Shown here: positions 12,483 to 23,720 of the stretch, in pieces
Layout: each line of letters opens with the position of its first letter
Position numbering within the stretch: the first letter of the stretch is position 1
Origin: Calycina herbarum
Taxonomy: Eukaryota > Ascomycota > Leotiomycetes > Helotiales > Pezizellaceae
NCBI GenBank assembly: GCA_001414485.1
Contig: LLEY01000033.1
Span: 1-64,000, forward strand
Direction: 5' to 3'
DNA length: 64,000 nt
Translations under genes and position numbers: made by a program
The notes under the pieces: model-generated
The model's database searches: none
Told to the model about the DNA's origin: nothing
The model's input: only the letters and a program-made list of their open reading frames with translations

Positions 12483-14611
12483 TCAACAAAGCAACATCCC
12501 CTCATGTCCCTGCCTCAGTAGCCATTCTTCCGGCGAGCCCGGCATAACACTATTAATCTTTTCCCCCGTTCCCCCAATCTGTTGTCCATTCACATCCCCA
12601 TCCCCTAACCCAACACCACTCATTCCCATTCCTGTAGCCAAAAGATCCATCCTCACACATGCCAACTTCGTAACCTCCCAAGTCTGACTCTGTAATCGTA
12701 AAATCGAACGATAATGCGCAATAGTGTGGGACCAGAATTCGATATCGGGAGGTGAGATGGAGGTAAGTAATTGTTGGAACATAAATGATCCTAGGAGAGA
12801 GAAGGAGATACGCGATTGTGCTATCCCAGGTATTAGTTTCGTGATAAAAAAAAAATAGAAGTATGGTGGGGGGACTTACGACACCACCAAAAAGCTCTCA
12901 GACGTCCGATTCCTAATTTCTCAACAAAGGAAACCACGCTCACGAGAACTGTTTTCGCTTGGTTCCTCACTCCTTGGTAACTAGGGTTGTTGATATCGAG
13001 GACCCTGAGAACGGCTCGGTAAAGCACGGCTTGGACTGTGTAGAATGATAATACTGTGGTACCCGTGGAATCTAAGACTCCCTGACCCATTCCAGAGCTG
13101 GGTGAGGGCGATGCCATATTATATAACGGAATCAAATGAGTTTCATGGAAAGTGTGAAGTCGCGACTGAAATGTATCGAGGAGCGAGAAAATAGTCGAGA
13201 CAGGTAACGCTCGAAGAATGTCGTGAGATTTGAGTGTATAGAATGTAGAGAGAATATCGCTTAAAATAGTCGTGAGATGTGTCATGGTGATGAATTGGAG
13301 AGCTGGCCCTATGCCTATATTCTCACCTTTAAATCCGGTATGTGAGAAATTCGATACCGTTGGTAACGGCACGTTGCCATTCTCATCATTGAGATATGAG
13401 GGACGACCGAGACCTAGTGCTGTCCATTTATCTGCGATGTACACGCCCCACCAGATTCGTATGCGACGATTGCAATCTGATGGAGATAGATTCCAACTCA
13501 ATGGGGATATATTTAATCCGAGATCGTGTGTTAAACCAACAAGGGAGCCGACATCTGGGTACAGAGCTGGAAGAACCGGGGATTGCTGTATTGCTGGGGA
13601 ACGGTGGAGATGCAGCAGTGATGCTTCGAGAGTTTCAAGTCTGGGGTGCTGCCGTTCTATAGGCATGCTAGTCAATGTTAGTCTCTGCGTTCTTTTCGGG
13701 GTAATAGACTAACGCTTGCTGTACAAAATCATTTAGGGGTGGTTCGAAAAAGGGAGGCGAGGCTTGGCAAAATGGGTTGGCGAGGTTGTACATAATAGCT
13801 AATAGCGGATCGCCCGTCGGAGGTGGGTTTTCGAACCTTGAAGGGTCGAGGAGAGGATATGAAACGTGAATGACTTCGAAGTACGTTCTCAATAAATCCT
13901 CGCCATATGGTGCAACAATTGCTTCTGTATCTGTTATAGGGTAATAATTTGGTCTTGCGTCTAATTGGCTATCAGGTACAACCTATCATATCTTCAAATA
14001 AGTATCAATCCACCAGAACAAGAGTAGCATAAATACGTACGGTGAAATGCAGCGGCAACTCATTATCGCCTTTAACCCTCAAAATTGCCCAATTGTGTGC
14101 TTTGTAGCAATTTAAATGGTTGAATGAGCAATGTCTCAGCACATAGGGATCTTGATCACCACTCATTCCAACAAATTGACATATCCATTCTGGTTTACTC
14201 TCCTGAATAGAACACGGCAGGATCTTTTGACGGGTCGGCTGTGTTGGAGGAAACGTATCTCGTGGCGACGATACTGTCCCGCTACTTGTTGAAGTCCCAG
14301 GTCTCGAGCCAGAAGCAGAAGCGGATGCGGACTGGCGGGCTGTCGAGACTTGCCGATTTCGACGCACATTTGGCGGGAGTACGTATGTACAGCTTTCCCC
14401 TCTAGTTTTGCAAAGCGAGCAAGCATTTTCATAGGCATCTCTCGTGCAACAGATCTTTCTCTTCCGGCACGCATCACAACTGATAATCGTGTTAGTGCCC
14501 CGGCCAAGGGCATTTTGGCATGGAAACTCACGGTCGTTCCTTTCTCGATTTGTATTTTCGTCCAACATTAACCTGACTCTCAGAGGCGCCTGTTCGGTAC
14601 ATTTTATCCAT
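12483..14611 (-). CDS. Zn(II)2Cys6 fungal transcription factor
   Basis: I assemble five exons: 14611-14532, 14479-14041, 13982-13714, 13667-12880 and 12790-12483. All four introns have GT donors and AG acceptors, and all phases agree, giving 627 aa. The start is MDKMYRTG; exon 1 ends RKERP and joins directly to CDACRKRK, the first half of the zinc cluster. Cysteine spacing is C-x2-C-x6-C-x8-C-x2-C-x6-C (about residues 28-56), the binuclear cluster that binds DNA. A Ser/Thr-rich linker follows, then WICQFVGMSGDQDPYVLRH and the fungal-specific transcription factor domain (TYFEVIHVSYPLLDP; IWWGVYIADKWTALGLGRPSY). The FVGxSGDQDPYxLRH and ADKW segments recall the Dal81/TamA-type factors, a weak impression only. 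The target pathway is unknown. Confidence 0.85.
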
Positions 14612-15179
14612 AGACGCGGTGAGCGGAAGGGTGGGATGTTGCTTTTTGGTTCGTTGGTGGTCAGTGTTCGTCCGAAGGGTGCGGTTCGCAAGCGTCACTC
14701 GAGCTATAACATGGCAGAATAAGTTCACAAAATTGGCAAGAAACACAGGGAATTCGCACAAGATGTATCTGAGTCCCTTGAGAGGTGTGGAGTATCGGAT
14801 AGCCACCGCTACGCAAGGACACCACGAAGCACGTTCCGTTCCTTATCCCACTTTGGACCCTGCAGCTGTCAAAACCCCAGGAGAGGATCCAGAGATAAAC
14901 TCTTGGAGACCCCGAATCCATAATACTGCGAGATGGTGTTCCACAATGTAAACTTATCGTAAACATATCGTAAACATACCATGGAACCCTCACCCAAAAT
15001 AGGTAACCGTTCATCTCGAGTCAGCGGGTGCGTGGGGAAGAATGCTGAAGGATTCGATGCTAGTGGTGTTACACAACCAATTCACGCCAAACCTTCCGTC
15101 TGATGTCTTGTGTATCATGATTCTTGAAACACAAAAGCTCTAAGAATAAGAGGAATTGCCCCTCTATCTAAGGTCTCCT

Positions 15180-15215
15180 GGGTAATCTGGGTAATCTGGG
15201 TAATCTGGGTAATCC
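15180..15215. repeat. 9-bp tandem repeat (GGGTAATCT)x4
   Basis: Three perfect copies are followed by a fourth ending in C instead of T. It lies about 570 bp upstream of the zinc-cluster gene start. Confidence 0.9.
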
Positions 15216-15409
15216 CAGCTGGGGAGTGTCATTGAGAGTGGACGTGGAGGATCTTCGGTGCATAAATAGAGTTTAGAGTTTAACTTTTCCAGGTTGCTGA
15301 GAAAGAAAGAAAAACTTTCTCAAATGACCCATCTGCAGGGGAGCTGAACTCTCAGGAGTCAGGACTCTAATCCCTTGTAATTTGGGTGACACGTTCCAGC
15401 AGTTTCCAG

Positions 15410-15439
15410 GATGATTGACGATGATTGACGATGATTAGA
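15410..15439. repeat. 10-bp tandem repeat (GATGATTGAC)x2 plus a degenerate copy
   Basis: Two perfect units at 15410-15429 are followed by GATGATTAGA. No known function. Confidence 0.8.
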
Positions 15440-16043
15440 TAGTTAGATAGGCATAAGCAGCCCTTTGATCACGAACTCAAGTCCCCTGATTTTAGCCTTT
15501 TCCCTATTAAAATTAAATGCCTTCTTCTTTGGTCTTTGGAAAGTAATCCATGGGGTGAGTTCCTGGACCCTGACCCGGACCCGGACCCGGTAGCGGGAAA
15601 CGCCCGCCCACCCGAGAGCGGTTTCGACGTTCGGACTCCAAAAAGAGAACCACGTTGCTTCACTCGAGACTCGGGTCGGTAGCATAGCCGACTTCGACTT
15701 GTGCGCCTCTACAACATCAGGTTCACGGAGGTAAATCAGCTCGGGGAGGTGGTACAGTACATGTCCCAAGGCTGCTGATCAACATCCACAACAGAACCCA
15801 GAAGGATCGGGTTTGAACTGGCCTGGCGGGAGACTTCCGGCGCCGAGTCTGCGGGGATGGCCTCATTCGATCAGCGCGTGTGATCTTGAATGTCGGGGCT
15901 CTGAGAGGAAACGAAGATATACGAAGCCTGCAGGAGTCAAGAAAATGAACCAGGACTCAGAGACGCAAGCGCGCGATAATGCGAGTAATGGAAGCGAAAG
16001 CTTGATAAAAATATGCTTCTTCCATAATCTCCCAGCTCCAAGT

Positions 16044-18814
16044 TTAAATGTCTAATCCCTTCACGCAAAGCCAGAGGACGACCGGGACGACCACGTTATC
16101 ATTCCCACCGGTCAGGACAGCCTCTGTAAGACTGGCGATGCTAGCGGCAATACCTGCCTTGCTGGCAGTCATGAACCAAGGATCTTCGTTGTTTGCTGGC
16201 CAACCTCCAAATCTAAGCCATAATTTGGCAACCATCAGCGCTATGTAAACAGCTGTAGCAAATGCCACGCTGCCTTCGATGCTTTTCCCACCACCCCAAA
16301 CCCATTTTCGACGACCAAATCGTCTCCCTATTAAAGATGCTGCCGCGTCACCTAAACCGACGCAGATGACACCACTAACCATGCTAATTTCTCTGGTGGG
16401 AACCTCCCAGCCAACAGTATAGTCTTTGCCAGTGCGAGGCAAAGTGCCGAGAGACAGCCAAAGAGGAATAGCACAGCCAATGAGAAGAAAAATGTGTGAA
16501 ATAACCACAGGCCCTTTGAGGTCTCTCCCATCCACATAAGGAGTCAGAAAATAAGCCAAAGATTTGGACAACGGAGGGAGTTGAGATGCACGAAACAAAT
16601 CGAGCAAGAGAAAAATCGCCAGCATCAACGAAAGAGCCAGGGCTGCAAACGTCGGGTCTACGAATGTCGCCGGAAGAAGCATCGCGACCATCATGAAATG
16701 GAAAACCTTTCTACGCGTATCAACTTCGTAGATGGCTGACAATCTGAAGACGATTGAAAGGCCGACAATCATGATTCCCAACCAGTATGCGCATAGAATC
16801 AGTCGAGTATTCGCTTGTCCAAAAGAAGCATGCCTTAAATGCTCCACCCATCCGGAGGGACAGGATTCCTGGTTCTCGGGGTCGCTACGGGTTGGGAGTA
16901 AGATCCACCGCTGAAGGTTGGCCGTTACAACCTCCATGCGGAACCACGGGATATCCCCAAAAATATACCCGAGAGCCCATCCCACTGGCTCATTTCCGTT
17001 CAGGGCAAATCTTGCAACGTACTCCCGAACGCCCACCAGAATGATGGCAAATATACAGGCATACACCCAGGCTGCATAAAGCCATTTTCTCACACTTGCT
17101 TGAGATTGAGTGAGAGAGAAAAAAGACTGCACACTTGACGAAGCGGATCGTTTCTTACGACCCGAGGGTGTTTTTTGGCTTGATCTTTCCGGGAAATGAA
17201 CGACAGTTGGAAGGGTATGTCTTCGCTGCATACCAGCTAAATTAAGCTCGGGATCTGGTGGCTCATTGCTAAAGGTCTTTCCTTTGGCGGGATCAATTGC
17301 TGAAATGGATCCATTCTGGATTTGGTCTGCTGGTGTTGTGTCGCGAGTGTTCAACACAAGCTTTGGTGAGCCAGTTTGACGCGTCCATGATTCAAACATT
17401 TCATCGGAGCTTGATTCGCTGTCCGGTTCCATTTTAGACATGAAGTTACTAACGCCGAGCAAACTTTTCAAAAATGACGTCTTTTTTGCTTTTACCGGCA
17501 CGCCTGCACGTCTGAAACGCCATTTTGGTACTCGAGCCAAGGTTACACCCCAGCCAAGCACATGTGTGCAAGTAATTAAGATGCCAATTCCACATCCCCA
17601 AAGAACCGATTTAAGGATAACAGCTTGTGGGGACGTACCCAACAGAAGCAATTCTATCAAGGATATCGATAGTAGTTGGAGCTCCGCGGGAAGCAAGCTA
17701 GTGGTCGTGAGATAATGCAAAGTATCACAAAGCGCCAAGTGCAATGGCTGTAAGAGAACTAGGTTTTCTGCGTTGAATCTGACGGGGCTCGTCTTCGGTG
17801 ATTCCAACAAAGCAAGAACAGTGGCATGCTTTGGAAGTAGGATCGGTAAGCACGAAAGAAGCCAATGACAAATGTTGCCTCCTTCCGGGCCTCCCGTGGA
17901 TGGTATCAATTGCTTTGGCAGTGAGCAAATTGCCAAAATTATACTGGGTAGTAACCCAATTTGGTTGCTCGTCGAAAGTAGGAGCGATACCAGCATAGTA
18001 ATGATTGATGGGTATAGCAAAGGAGCCGGGTCAAAAGCAGAAGGGACTGCAATTTGAAATGGCCTCTTCCATGGCATGGAGGGATTTATATGGCGTAGCA
18101 ATCGAAGAGGGTATATAGAAACGAGAGATATTGTTATAAGAGACTGGCATATCAATTCTTGACACATTAGCGTAGCTCCTGTAACCCAGCGTCTGCAAAC
18201 TCACCCCTTCTCCATAGCCATATGAGTTGTCGTACTTCTGAGTTGAGGCATATTATCCCACCAACGAACCCCAAAATAGCTGTCTCGGAAATTCTCCTTA
18301 TTATCTCTACTCTCCGCTTTCGTCGAAATTTGTCGGTTGCTTTCTGAGCTGCTTTCCCTTTTCCAGTCAAAGCATTTGCGCGAGCGTAGCCCATTTGTCT
18401 AGAAACATCTCCATCTTGGAATGCTGGAGATGGCAGCGGACTGGGTGACCCGGAAAATGTTCCATCAATCCCTCGAAGCCCTTTATGTGGTCTAATTCGG
18501 GGGGCCGGCAGGCCCTTCAAGAAATGCTCATCATCTGCCTCGGTACCGCTGTCGCTGGGTGTGGGATCGTGATATCGTCGTGGGGAGAGACGTGTTCTCT
18601 CGTGTTCATCATCCTCGTCATCATCTGTATTCTGCCTCGAGACTAGTGGTGACTTTCTCGAAGGCGCATAGCCGCCAATCCTCTCCGAGGCATGGGGCAA
18701 TTCGAAATGCTGTCGGTGGTACGGGTGAGGGGATCGAGATAATCGCCTCAACGCTTCTTCTCGTTGGTTTTGGGCATGCGACTGTGGTGGTATGGGCATC
18801 AGATTCTCCGGCAT
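16044..18814 (-). CDS. sec59: Dolichol kinase (Sec59 family)
   Basis: Dolichol kinase uses CTP to phosphorylate dolichol in the ER membrane, supplying the lipid carrier for N-glycosylation, O-mannosylation and GPI anchors. Two exons, 18814-18205 and 18157-16044, are joined across a 47-nt intron (GTGAGT donor, CTAAT, AAG acceptor), giving 907 aa. Without the splice the first frame stops at 18167. The first 170 residues are cytosolic-looking and disordered, with an acidic TDDDEDDEHE run. Many hydrophobic segments follow, with a Ser-rich soluble loop (17140-17480) between two membrane blocks. The C-terminal kinase core contains KVFHFMMV, VDGRDLKGPVVISH, VGLGDAAASLIGRRFG and WGGGKSIEGS, the conserved CTP-binding region of the family. 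The AAG acceptor is less usual than CAG, but it is the only nearby site that keeps phase with a reasonable intron length. Confidence 0.9.
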
Positions 18815-20597
18815 CGCGAGCTGGGGGCCGAGGGTTGAGGGAAACTTTCGGGGTCTGGTTCGATCATGTCTTTGCGCTTAATCGAGGGTCGAAAAGTTGG
18901 GATCGCATATGAGGCTTTTGCGTATTTACTATGAGTATATGCCAATCGGATTTCGAATTTGAAGCTGCAAAGCCATTATCTGATTCACGTGTAAAATAGT
19001 CCCAATAACTTGAAGCACAAATATGGAGACGTATTCGCAAGGCTCGGCTCGGATAAAAATCGGCAGTGGCTGATGACACTTGGCCCCAGCCAGGGTGGTC
19101 TGTCACAACCTCCTCGCCGACTTACTCTTTTCTAAAAATGACAGTTCCATAACCTTATGTTTTGTCATGGAGCTTCGTGTTTTCTTCTTCTTGAAGGATC
19201 TTTGATAACATATTTGGAGTTGCTCTACAAAATATGTTTCATAGAGGCAGATTTTACTTATGAGAAATCCATTTCCTCTCCTCCTTCGCCCCTACTGAAT
19301 CTCCAAGTAGCCATGGTGCTTCTATTGTTCTTTTGTCAATTTTGACAAGTAAGAGCTGGTATGCTTTATGAACCAATTGTGATATTGACCAATCATGTTA
19401 CTATTTTAGAGTAGTAAGTAGTAAGTCTAGTAAATCCAACTATTAAACTATATTGTCTGCGAGTATTTGAATTAATCAAGTTGATTAACTAAAATCTAGA
19501 AAGCGTTAAGAGTATAGAGTATAGGTACGTATTCGAGTAGTATTTATTTGATTTGATTAACCTAGAATGTTGTACCCCTTAATCAAGGTTATAATTGGTG
19601 AATAAAGTATACCAGAGCTGAAATTCTTATACAATCTACCAAACTCACTGCACACAATCCTTTTAGATTCACTCATAATTCTATCTGAATACACCTAGCT
19701 AGCTATATCCCTTGAATTTCTCTTGCACCAACTCCATCAAAAGCTCTCGCAACGCCGGATGATGGTTGTGCCGATCCGTAGTGAACAGTACTCAAAGTGT
19801 AGAATCCCTAATCCAACCTGCGGCAAATTAGACCCAACCATCCTCGGGTAGTTCAACAGATCAAGAGACCACCGAAGAAAGACCAGTCGATATTAAGTTA
19901 CCCTTCGATTTGAAATGAAGGCTACGAAATGTCCTAGATCGGGTGGCAAAATCGTAAAGTTCAAGAAAACGGTCAAATCCAACTAGTCAACATTCGGACA
20001 GAATATTCAATGATGTTTCTTTGACGCCAAATCATAGTATTCCCTGATTCCACATTGTATCAGTGACTTGGTCTTAAATCTGTCATAACGTAATAACCTC
20101 TCTCCTCTCTCTCTCTTTCCCTACTCGTTGCTAGATGTTTTCTCGCTACAAAAACATCCTTCGATAAGCGAGAAAAGGGGGGATTCCTAAGACTCCGTCC
20201 ACCCCACTCAAGAACTTTGCAGAAATGATGTAATCTTTACATCCCAAGCATATCACCCTTATTATCTCAGTGTTCAGCTACAGACCCGAAACTGAGTGAT
20301 GATATGTTTGAGTGTTTCAGGAAGACGCGTCAAGTGAAGCCTTCATTGGATTCGATTATTTTGAACTGATTATTTCCCTGGTTGTTCACTCCATTATAGA
20401 ATGTTCTTTTCGCGATTAATTCAATTTCTAAACTATGGTCTGAAGATTTACCCACAATGAGACTGAACTGGCCACTCTACCTAAAATATTAGGGGGAAAG
20501 GGCAGGAAACTAGTGGTAACACAGTTACTGGATTTGTAGAAAAGACATTTAAAATAGTTACATTTATTTTTTTATGAGATTTTAACAAATAATGTGC
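18815..20597. other. Gene-free region, AT-rich in part
   Basis: The first 300 bp upstream of SEC59 is probably its promoter. From about 19380 to 20590 the sequence is AT-rich with many stops in all frames. I see no gene, RNA gene or repeat boundary in it. Confidence 0.45.
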
Positions 20598-22990
20598 TTA
20601 CACTAACAACACCTCCTCATCGACATTCTGAACCTTTATCGTTTCAATAATCTTCCCATCCATAATACCATGAACGTATGCTGGTCCAACTAACCGATAT
20701 TTCGGATGGTCTACCACACCTGCCTTCTCGGAAACCTCGTTTTCCAGAATACGTTTTGATAAAGTGCTCTCAAGACCACGTTGATTTTCCAAGATATGTC
20801 GAAGAACAAAAGCACACGAGCAATTTCGGAGCAATTTCGCGGCACAAAAACAATTTCTCCTGTTTCCACATCTCTAGATATTATTGCCATACTTCCCTTC
20901 TTAGTAGTACAAAAAGACTTTCCCTCTGACACTTCACCAAGGTAATCCAGCTACAGGATCTCGGAGTCAGTATACTGCTTTAGTAATGTTTAAAGAGCAG
21001 AATGGGTAAGAATCTCAAGGACTACAGTGTTGTATAAATTTCGCGAACGAGGAATGTCTTAGCTCGCTCCAATATTTACCTGTTGGTATAACTTAAGTGT
21101 TATAAAACTGGTGCTTAAAGTGTGTTATTCTTGTCTGTCTTGCCTATTCTAGGTACACAAGGTACGACTATTTATGCTCGCTAGCGTAACTGCTAGCGCC
21201 CTAGTCACGTGGATGGATATGACTTATAACTCCGTTCACCTATATAACGACATTACCCGAAGGAGACTTTTTACTCGGAGAAACTGGGTACTCACCAGTC
21301 TCGGCGGAGGTAATGAAGTTTCAATCGCTTGCAAGATGTCGTTTTCAAAATTGAGTTTTGAAGAGGCGCTGTGTGAGATTCTAGGGGTGTATCCTGAATG
21401 ATCTCGATACCTAGTCACATTTAGTTAGCATCTATGAAGTTTGCAGGGCTCTCCAGGGAAATATATTACCTATCAATAAGTAAAGTCCGCCAGAATTCGA
21501 TCTCGGAATTTCCCTCTCCCAAACTTGACAGTAGCCACTTTTTGGCTGCATCCCAATAGTCTTTCAACGCTTCTAAATCTTGAGATTTCCATGCTTTTGC
21601 AGAAGACCAATACTCTTTCAATGCTTCCGGCGATCTTTCGGTACTACCAATATATTGCTGTAGATTCGTCGTCTTGATTTCATCAAAATAATAGCCTTCT
21701 AACACTAAAATACTCTCATCTGGATGTAAAAAATATGGTAATTTGCTCGTTGCGTGCGGTCCACCGGCCCTGTAAAACTGTGATATATACCCCGCTCCCT
21801 CCTCAATAAGAAAATTCGTGCCAAATGAGTCCCCGAAATTAGGTACCCAACTAGGAATCAGCTCTTGAAATATTCGATCCCCCCGACTATATCCTTGTGT
21901 CGGTATGAGTTTTGGATCGTTACAGAGAATATTCAAATCTCCTTCTTGCTCGATGATCTTTCTCGTCGTAAGTCTGAAGACATCCTCAATACTCGAAGAA
22001 TAGTTAACCTCTAGTCCAATGGGAGCTGCCACACCAAGAAGTGAAAAGATTGCATCTCGTGGGTCTAGACAACTCCGATATCCATACATCTGAACCAGCT
22101 CAGAGAGAGACATTTTATCCTCCTTGCGACGTGAAACAAAATCATGTGTATCCACCAGATTGATGAGGGAACCAACAAGCTCCCTCGGTGCCATAAAATT
22201 CAGTATCGACTTCAAGATACTGGAAAGAAATGGACCGTCGATACCTAAGAACCATCGTATGAGACACATATCATTAATTGTCAGTTGTCGGTTTCCGCAA
22301 AGTATCAGCAGATTTTTGGCCATCAGCTGCTCTTGTGGAACCCAAAGTCTGTCCCAGTAACTCCGTAAACTGAAGACTTGCCTGATTGAAAAGATTCGTG
22401 AGTGTAATTCGGCTGAATTAATCAGGTTCCGATGATTGAAAAGGATATCGTGTGCAAACGTTACGGCATCTGTTGACATCCAGGTAGCTCGTATTGGATT
22501 CTCAAATTCTGACTGGTTAACGTGAATCGACGTGAAAGAGTTTAGACATCCTTCAATTGTGACAGGGAAACCCGGACTAGACATCAATAGTTGCATTATT
22601 TGCCCCTGAGGTATCTCATCAAATGGGGCTTCGCAATTTTCGCAGCAAAACTTGACGAATGAGACTTCAGCAACCCAGTGGATGATCTCCAAAGTTTCGA
22701 AAGCAAGGTCCACATGCCTATCATGTCCCCCAAGCCAAGCAAGAACCGTCACAGCAATCTTGTAAATGCCGGACATAGCCCTGACTTGACTGCTCTTTTC
22801 TTCATCATCCTTTTGATTGATGCAGAGTGCATCGAACCTCGAGAAAGGAACCAGCAAGTCACCCACCCCCGGCAGATCCTCGGGACCGCTAAGTCCCTTC
22901 CGTGCCGCACCACCTGTAATAAATCTTGACTAAACAGCACCGAATAAACTCGCCTCGCGAATTCCTTCTTTTGCAATAGCGGCGCACTAC
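20598..22990 (-). pseudogene. HET-domain gene, 5'-truncated and frameshifted
   Basis: HET proteins trigger programmed cell death when genetically different hyphae fuse. The main frame (22866-21470) carries DALCINQKDDEEKSSQVRAM, VLAWLGG, SYWDRLWVPQEQL and LDPRDAIFSLLGVA, all typical of HET proteins. It continues through introns at 21411-21469 and 20951-21295 into SEGKSFCTTKKG and the family's C-terminal YRLVGPAYVHGIMDG. There are two lesions. An 11-bp tandem duplication at 20818-20839 shifts the frame before the C-terminal block. Upstream of DALCINQ, the VVRHGRDLAVPR segment is out of frame and about 45 nt too far away, and the expected N-terminal ALSYVWG block is absent because homology stops near 22990. 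The middle frame is still 466 codons long without a stop, so decay looks recent. The 345-nt second intron is unusually long. Confidence 0.75.
20818..20839. repeat. Perfect 11-bp tandem duplication inside the HET gene
   Basis: GAGCAATTTCG occurs twice in direct succession (20818-20828 and 20829-20839). Because 11 is not a multiple of three, it shifts the frame. Upstream, the gene reads ...IVFVPRNCS in one frame; downstream, SCAFVLRHILE continues in another. Confidence 0.9.
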
Positions 22991-23104
22991 TATTCCCTTC
23001 GCGTTACTAAGCTGCATACTATAACTTTGCTGGGACTATATTAGCAGGAATTATAGACATAGCTTAAAATATTTATATTACAGCTAGCAGCTGTCCCGCC
23101 TAAG

Positions 23105-23202
23105 TATTACAAACACCTGGCCAAGGGACCTTAGGCTCAATACTCTCAGGAGTAGCAGTAGAACCCTTGGGGCATGATCTATTTACTAGGCCAGTAAGAA
23201 GG
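23105..23202 (+). mobile_element. LTR fragment (same family as 27066-27487)
   Basis: About 98 bp align with the first part of the LTR at 27066. The terminus is TATTACAAACACC against TGTTACGAACACG. AAGGGACCTTAGGCTCAATA, TAGAACCCTTGGG and GATCTATTTA are shared, as is AGGCCAGTA. Similarity ends near 23202. It lies just beyond the broken 5' end of the HET pseudogene. Confidence 0.7.
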
Positions 23203-23720
23203 TTGTCACAGCGCTGCTGCAGAATGTCACGTGCTCGCGCACCGGTGTTTCCGCTGCAGGATATAGGGGCTTCGTCCCATCGCAACTCACCAGCTTCTGT
23301 ATCTGTCACAGCAGGAACAAGTCAATAGGAAAAGAGGGCCAGGAAGGCCCAGAGACTAAAAGCTTCCGGTATCACGAGATCTCATAAATTCCCGAGGTCA
23401 CGTGCCAAAGCTAAGAGTCCTTGCCGATCGCTTAGCCAATTGCACATGACCTGATTGCACTCAGCCGATCCAGCACCTTCCTGATTAGGCTTGGCGTGGG
23501 TCAGGCAAGGCCAGGGGAAGTCAGGTCGCCTATATCGTCTTGTACAGCCACTGTCGCAAAATCAAACCCCCTTGCCCTTTTTCGACGACCTCCCTGCATC
23601 ATTCGTACAACCCCACTTTAGGAACACAATCGCCAAAACAGATCTCCGTCAATTTCATTCCCTCCCCCCATCCAAAGTTATATCCTGGATCTACTCTCGC
23701 GTTTAGTCAAAGTCCTTATC
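23203..23720. other. Upstream region of the intact HET gene
   Basis: About 500 bp between the LTR fragment and the next HET start codon. It is less AT-rich than the flanking repeats and contains CACGTG at 23230-ish and 23400. A TATA-like CTATATCG near 23530 may belong to the promoter. No gene is seen. Confidence 0.35.

Larger units (their letters stand above)
14612..16043. other. Intergenic region between the Zn2Cys6 gene and SEC59
   Basis: About 1.4 kb holding the promoter of the Zn2Cys6 gene and the 3' flank of SEC59. It carries two short tandem repeats, described separately. Frames at 14661-15014 and 15443-15769 lack motifs. Confidence 0.45.

Noticed and set aside
21174..21230. Palindromic GCTAGCG sequences inside the long HET intron
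   Set aside because: Too short and imperfect to support a MITE; no target duplication seen.
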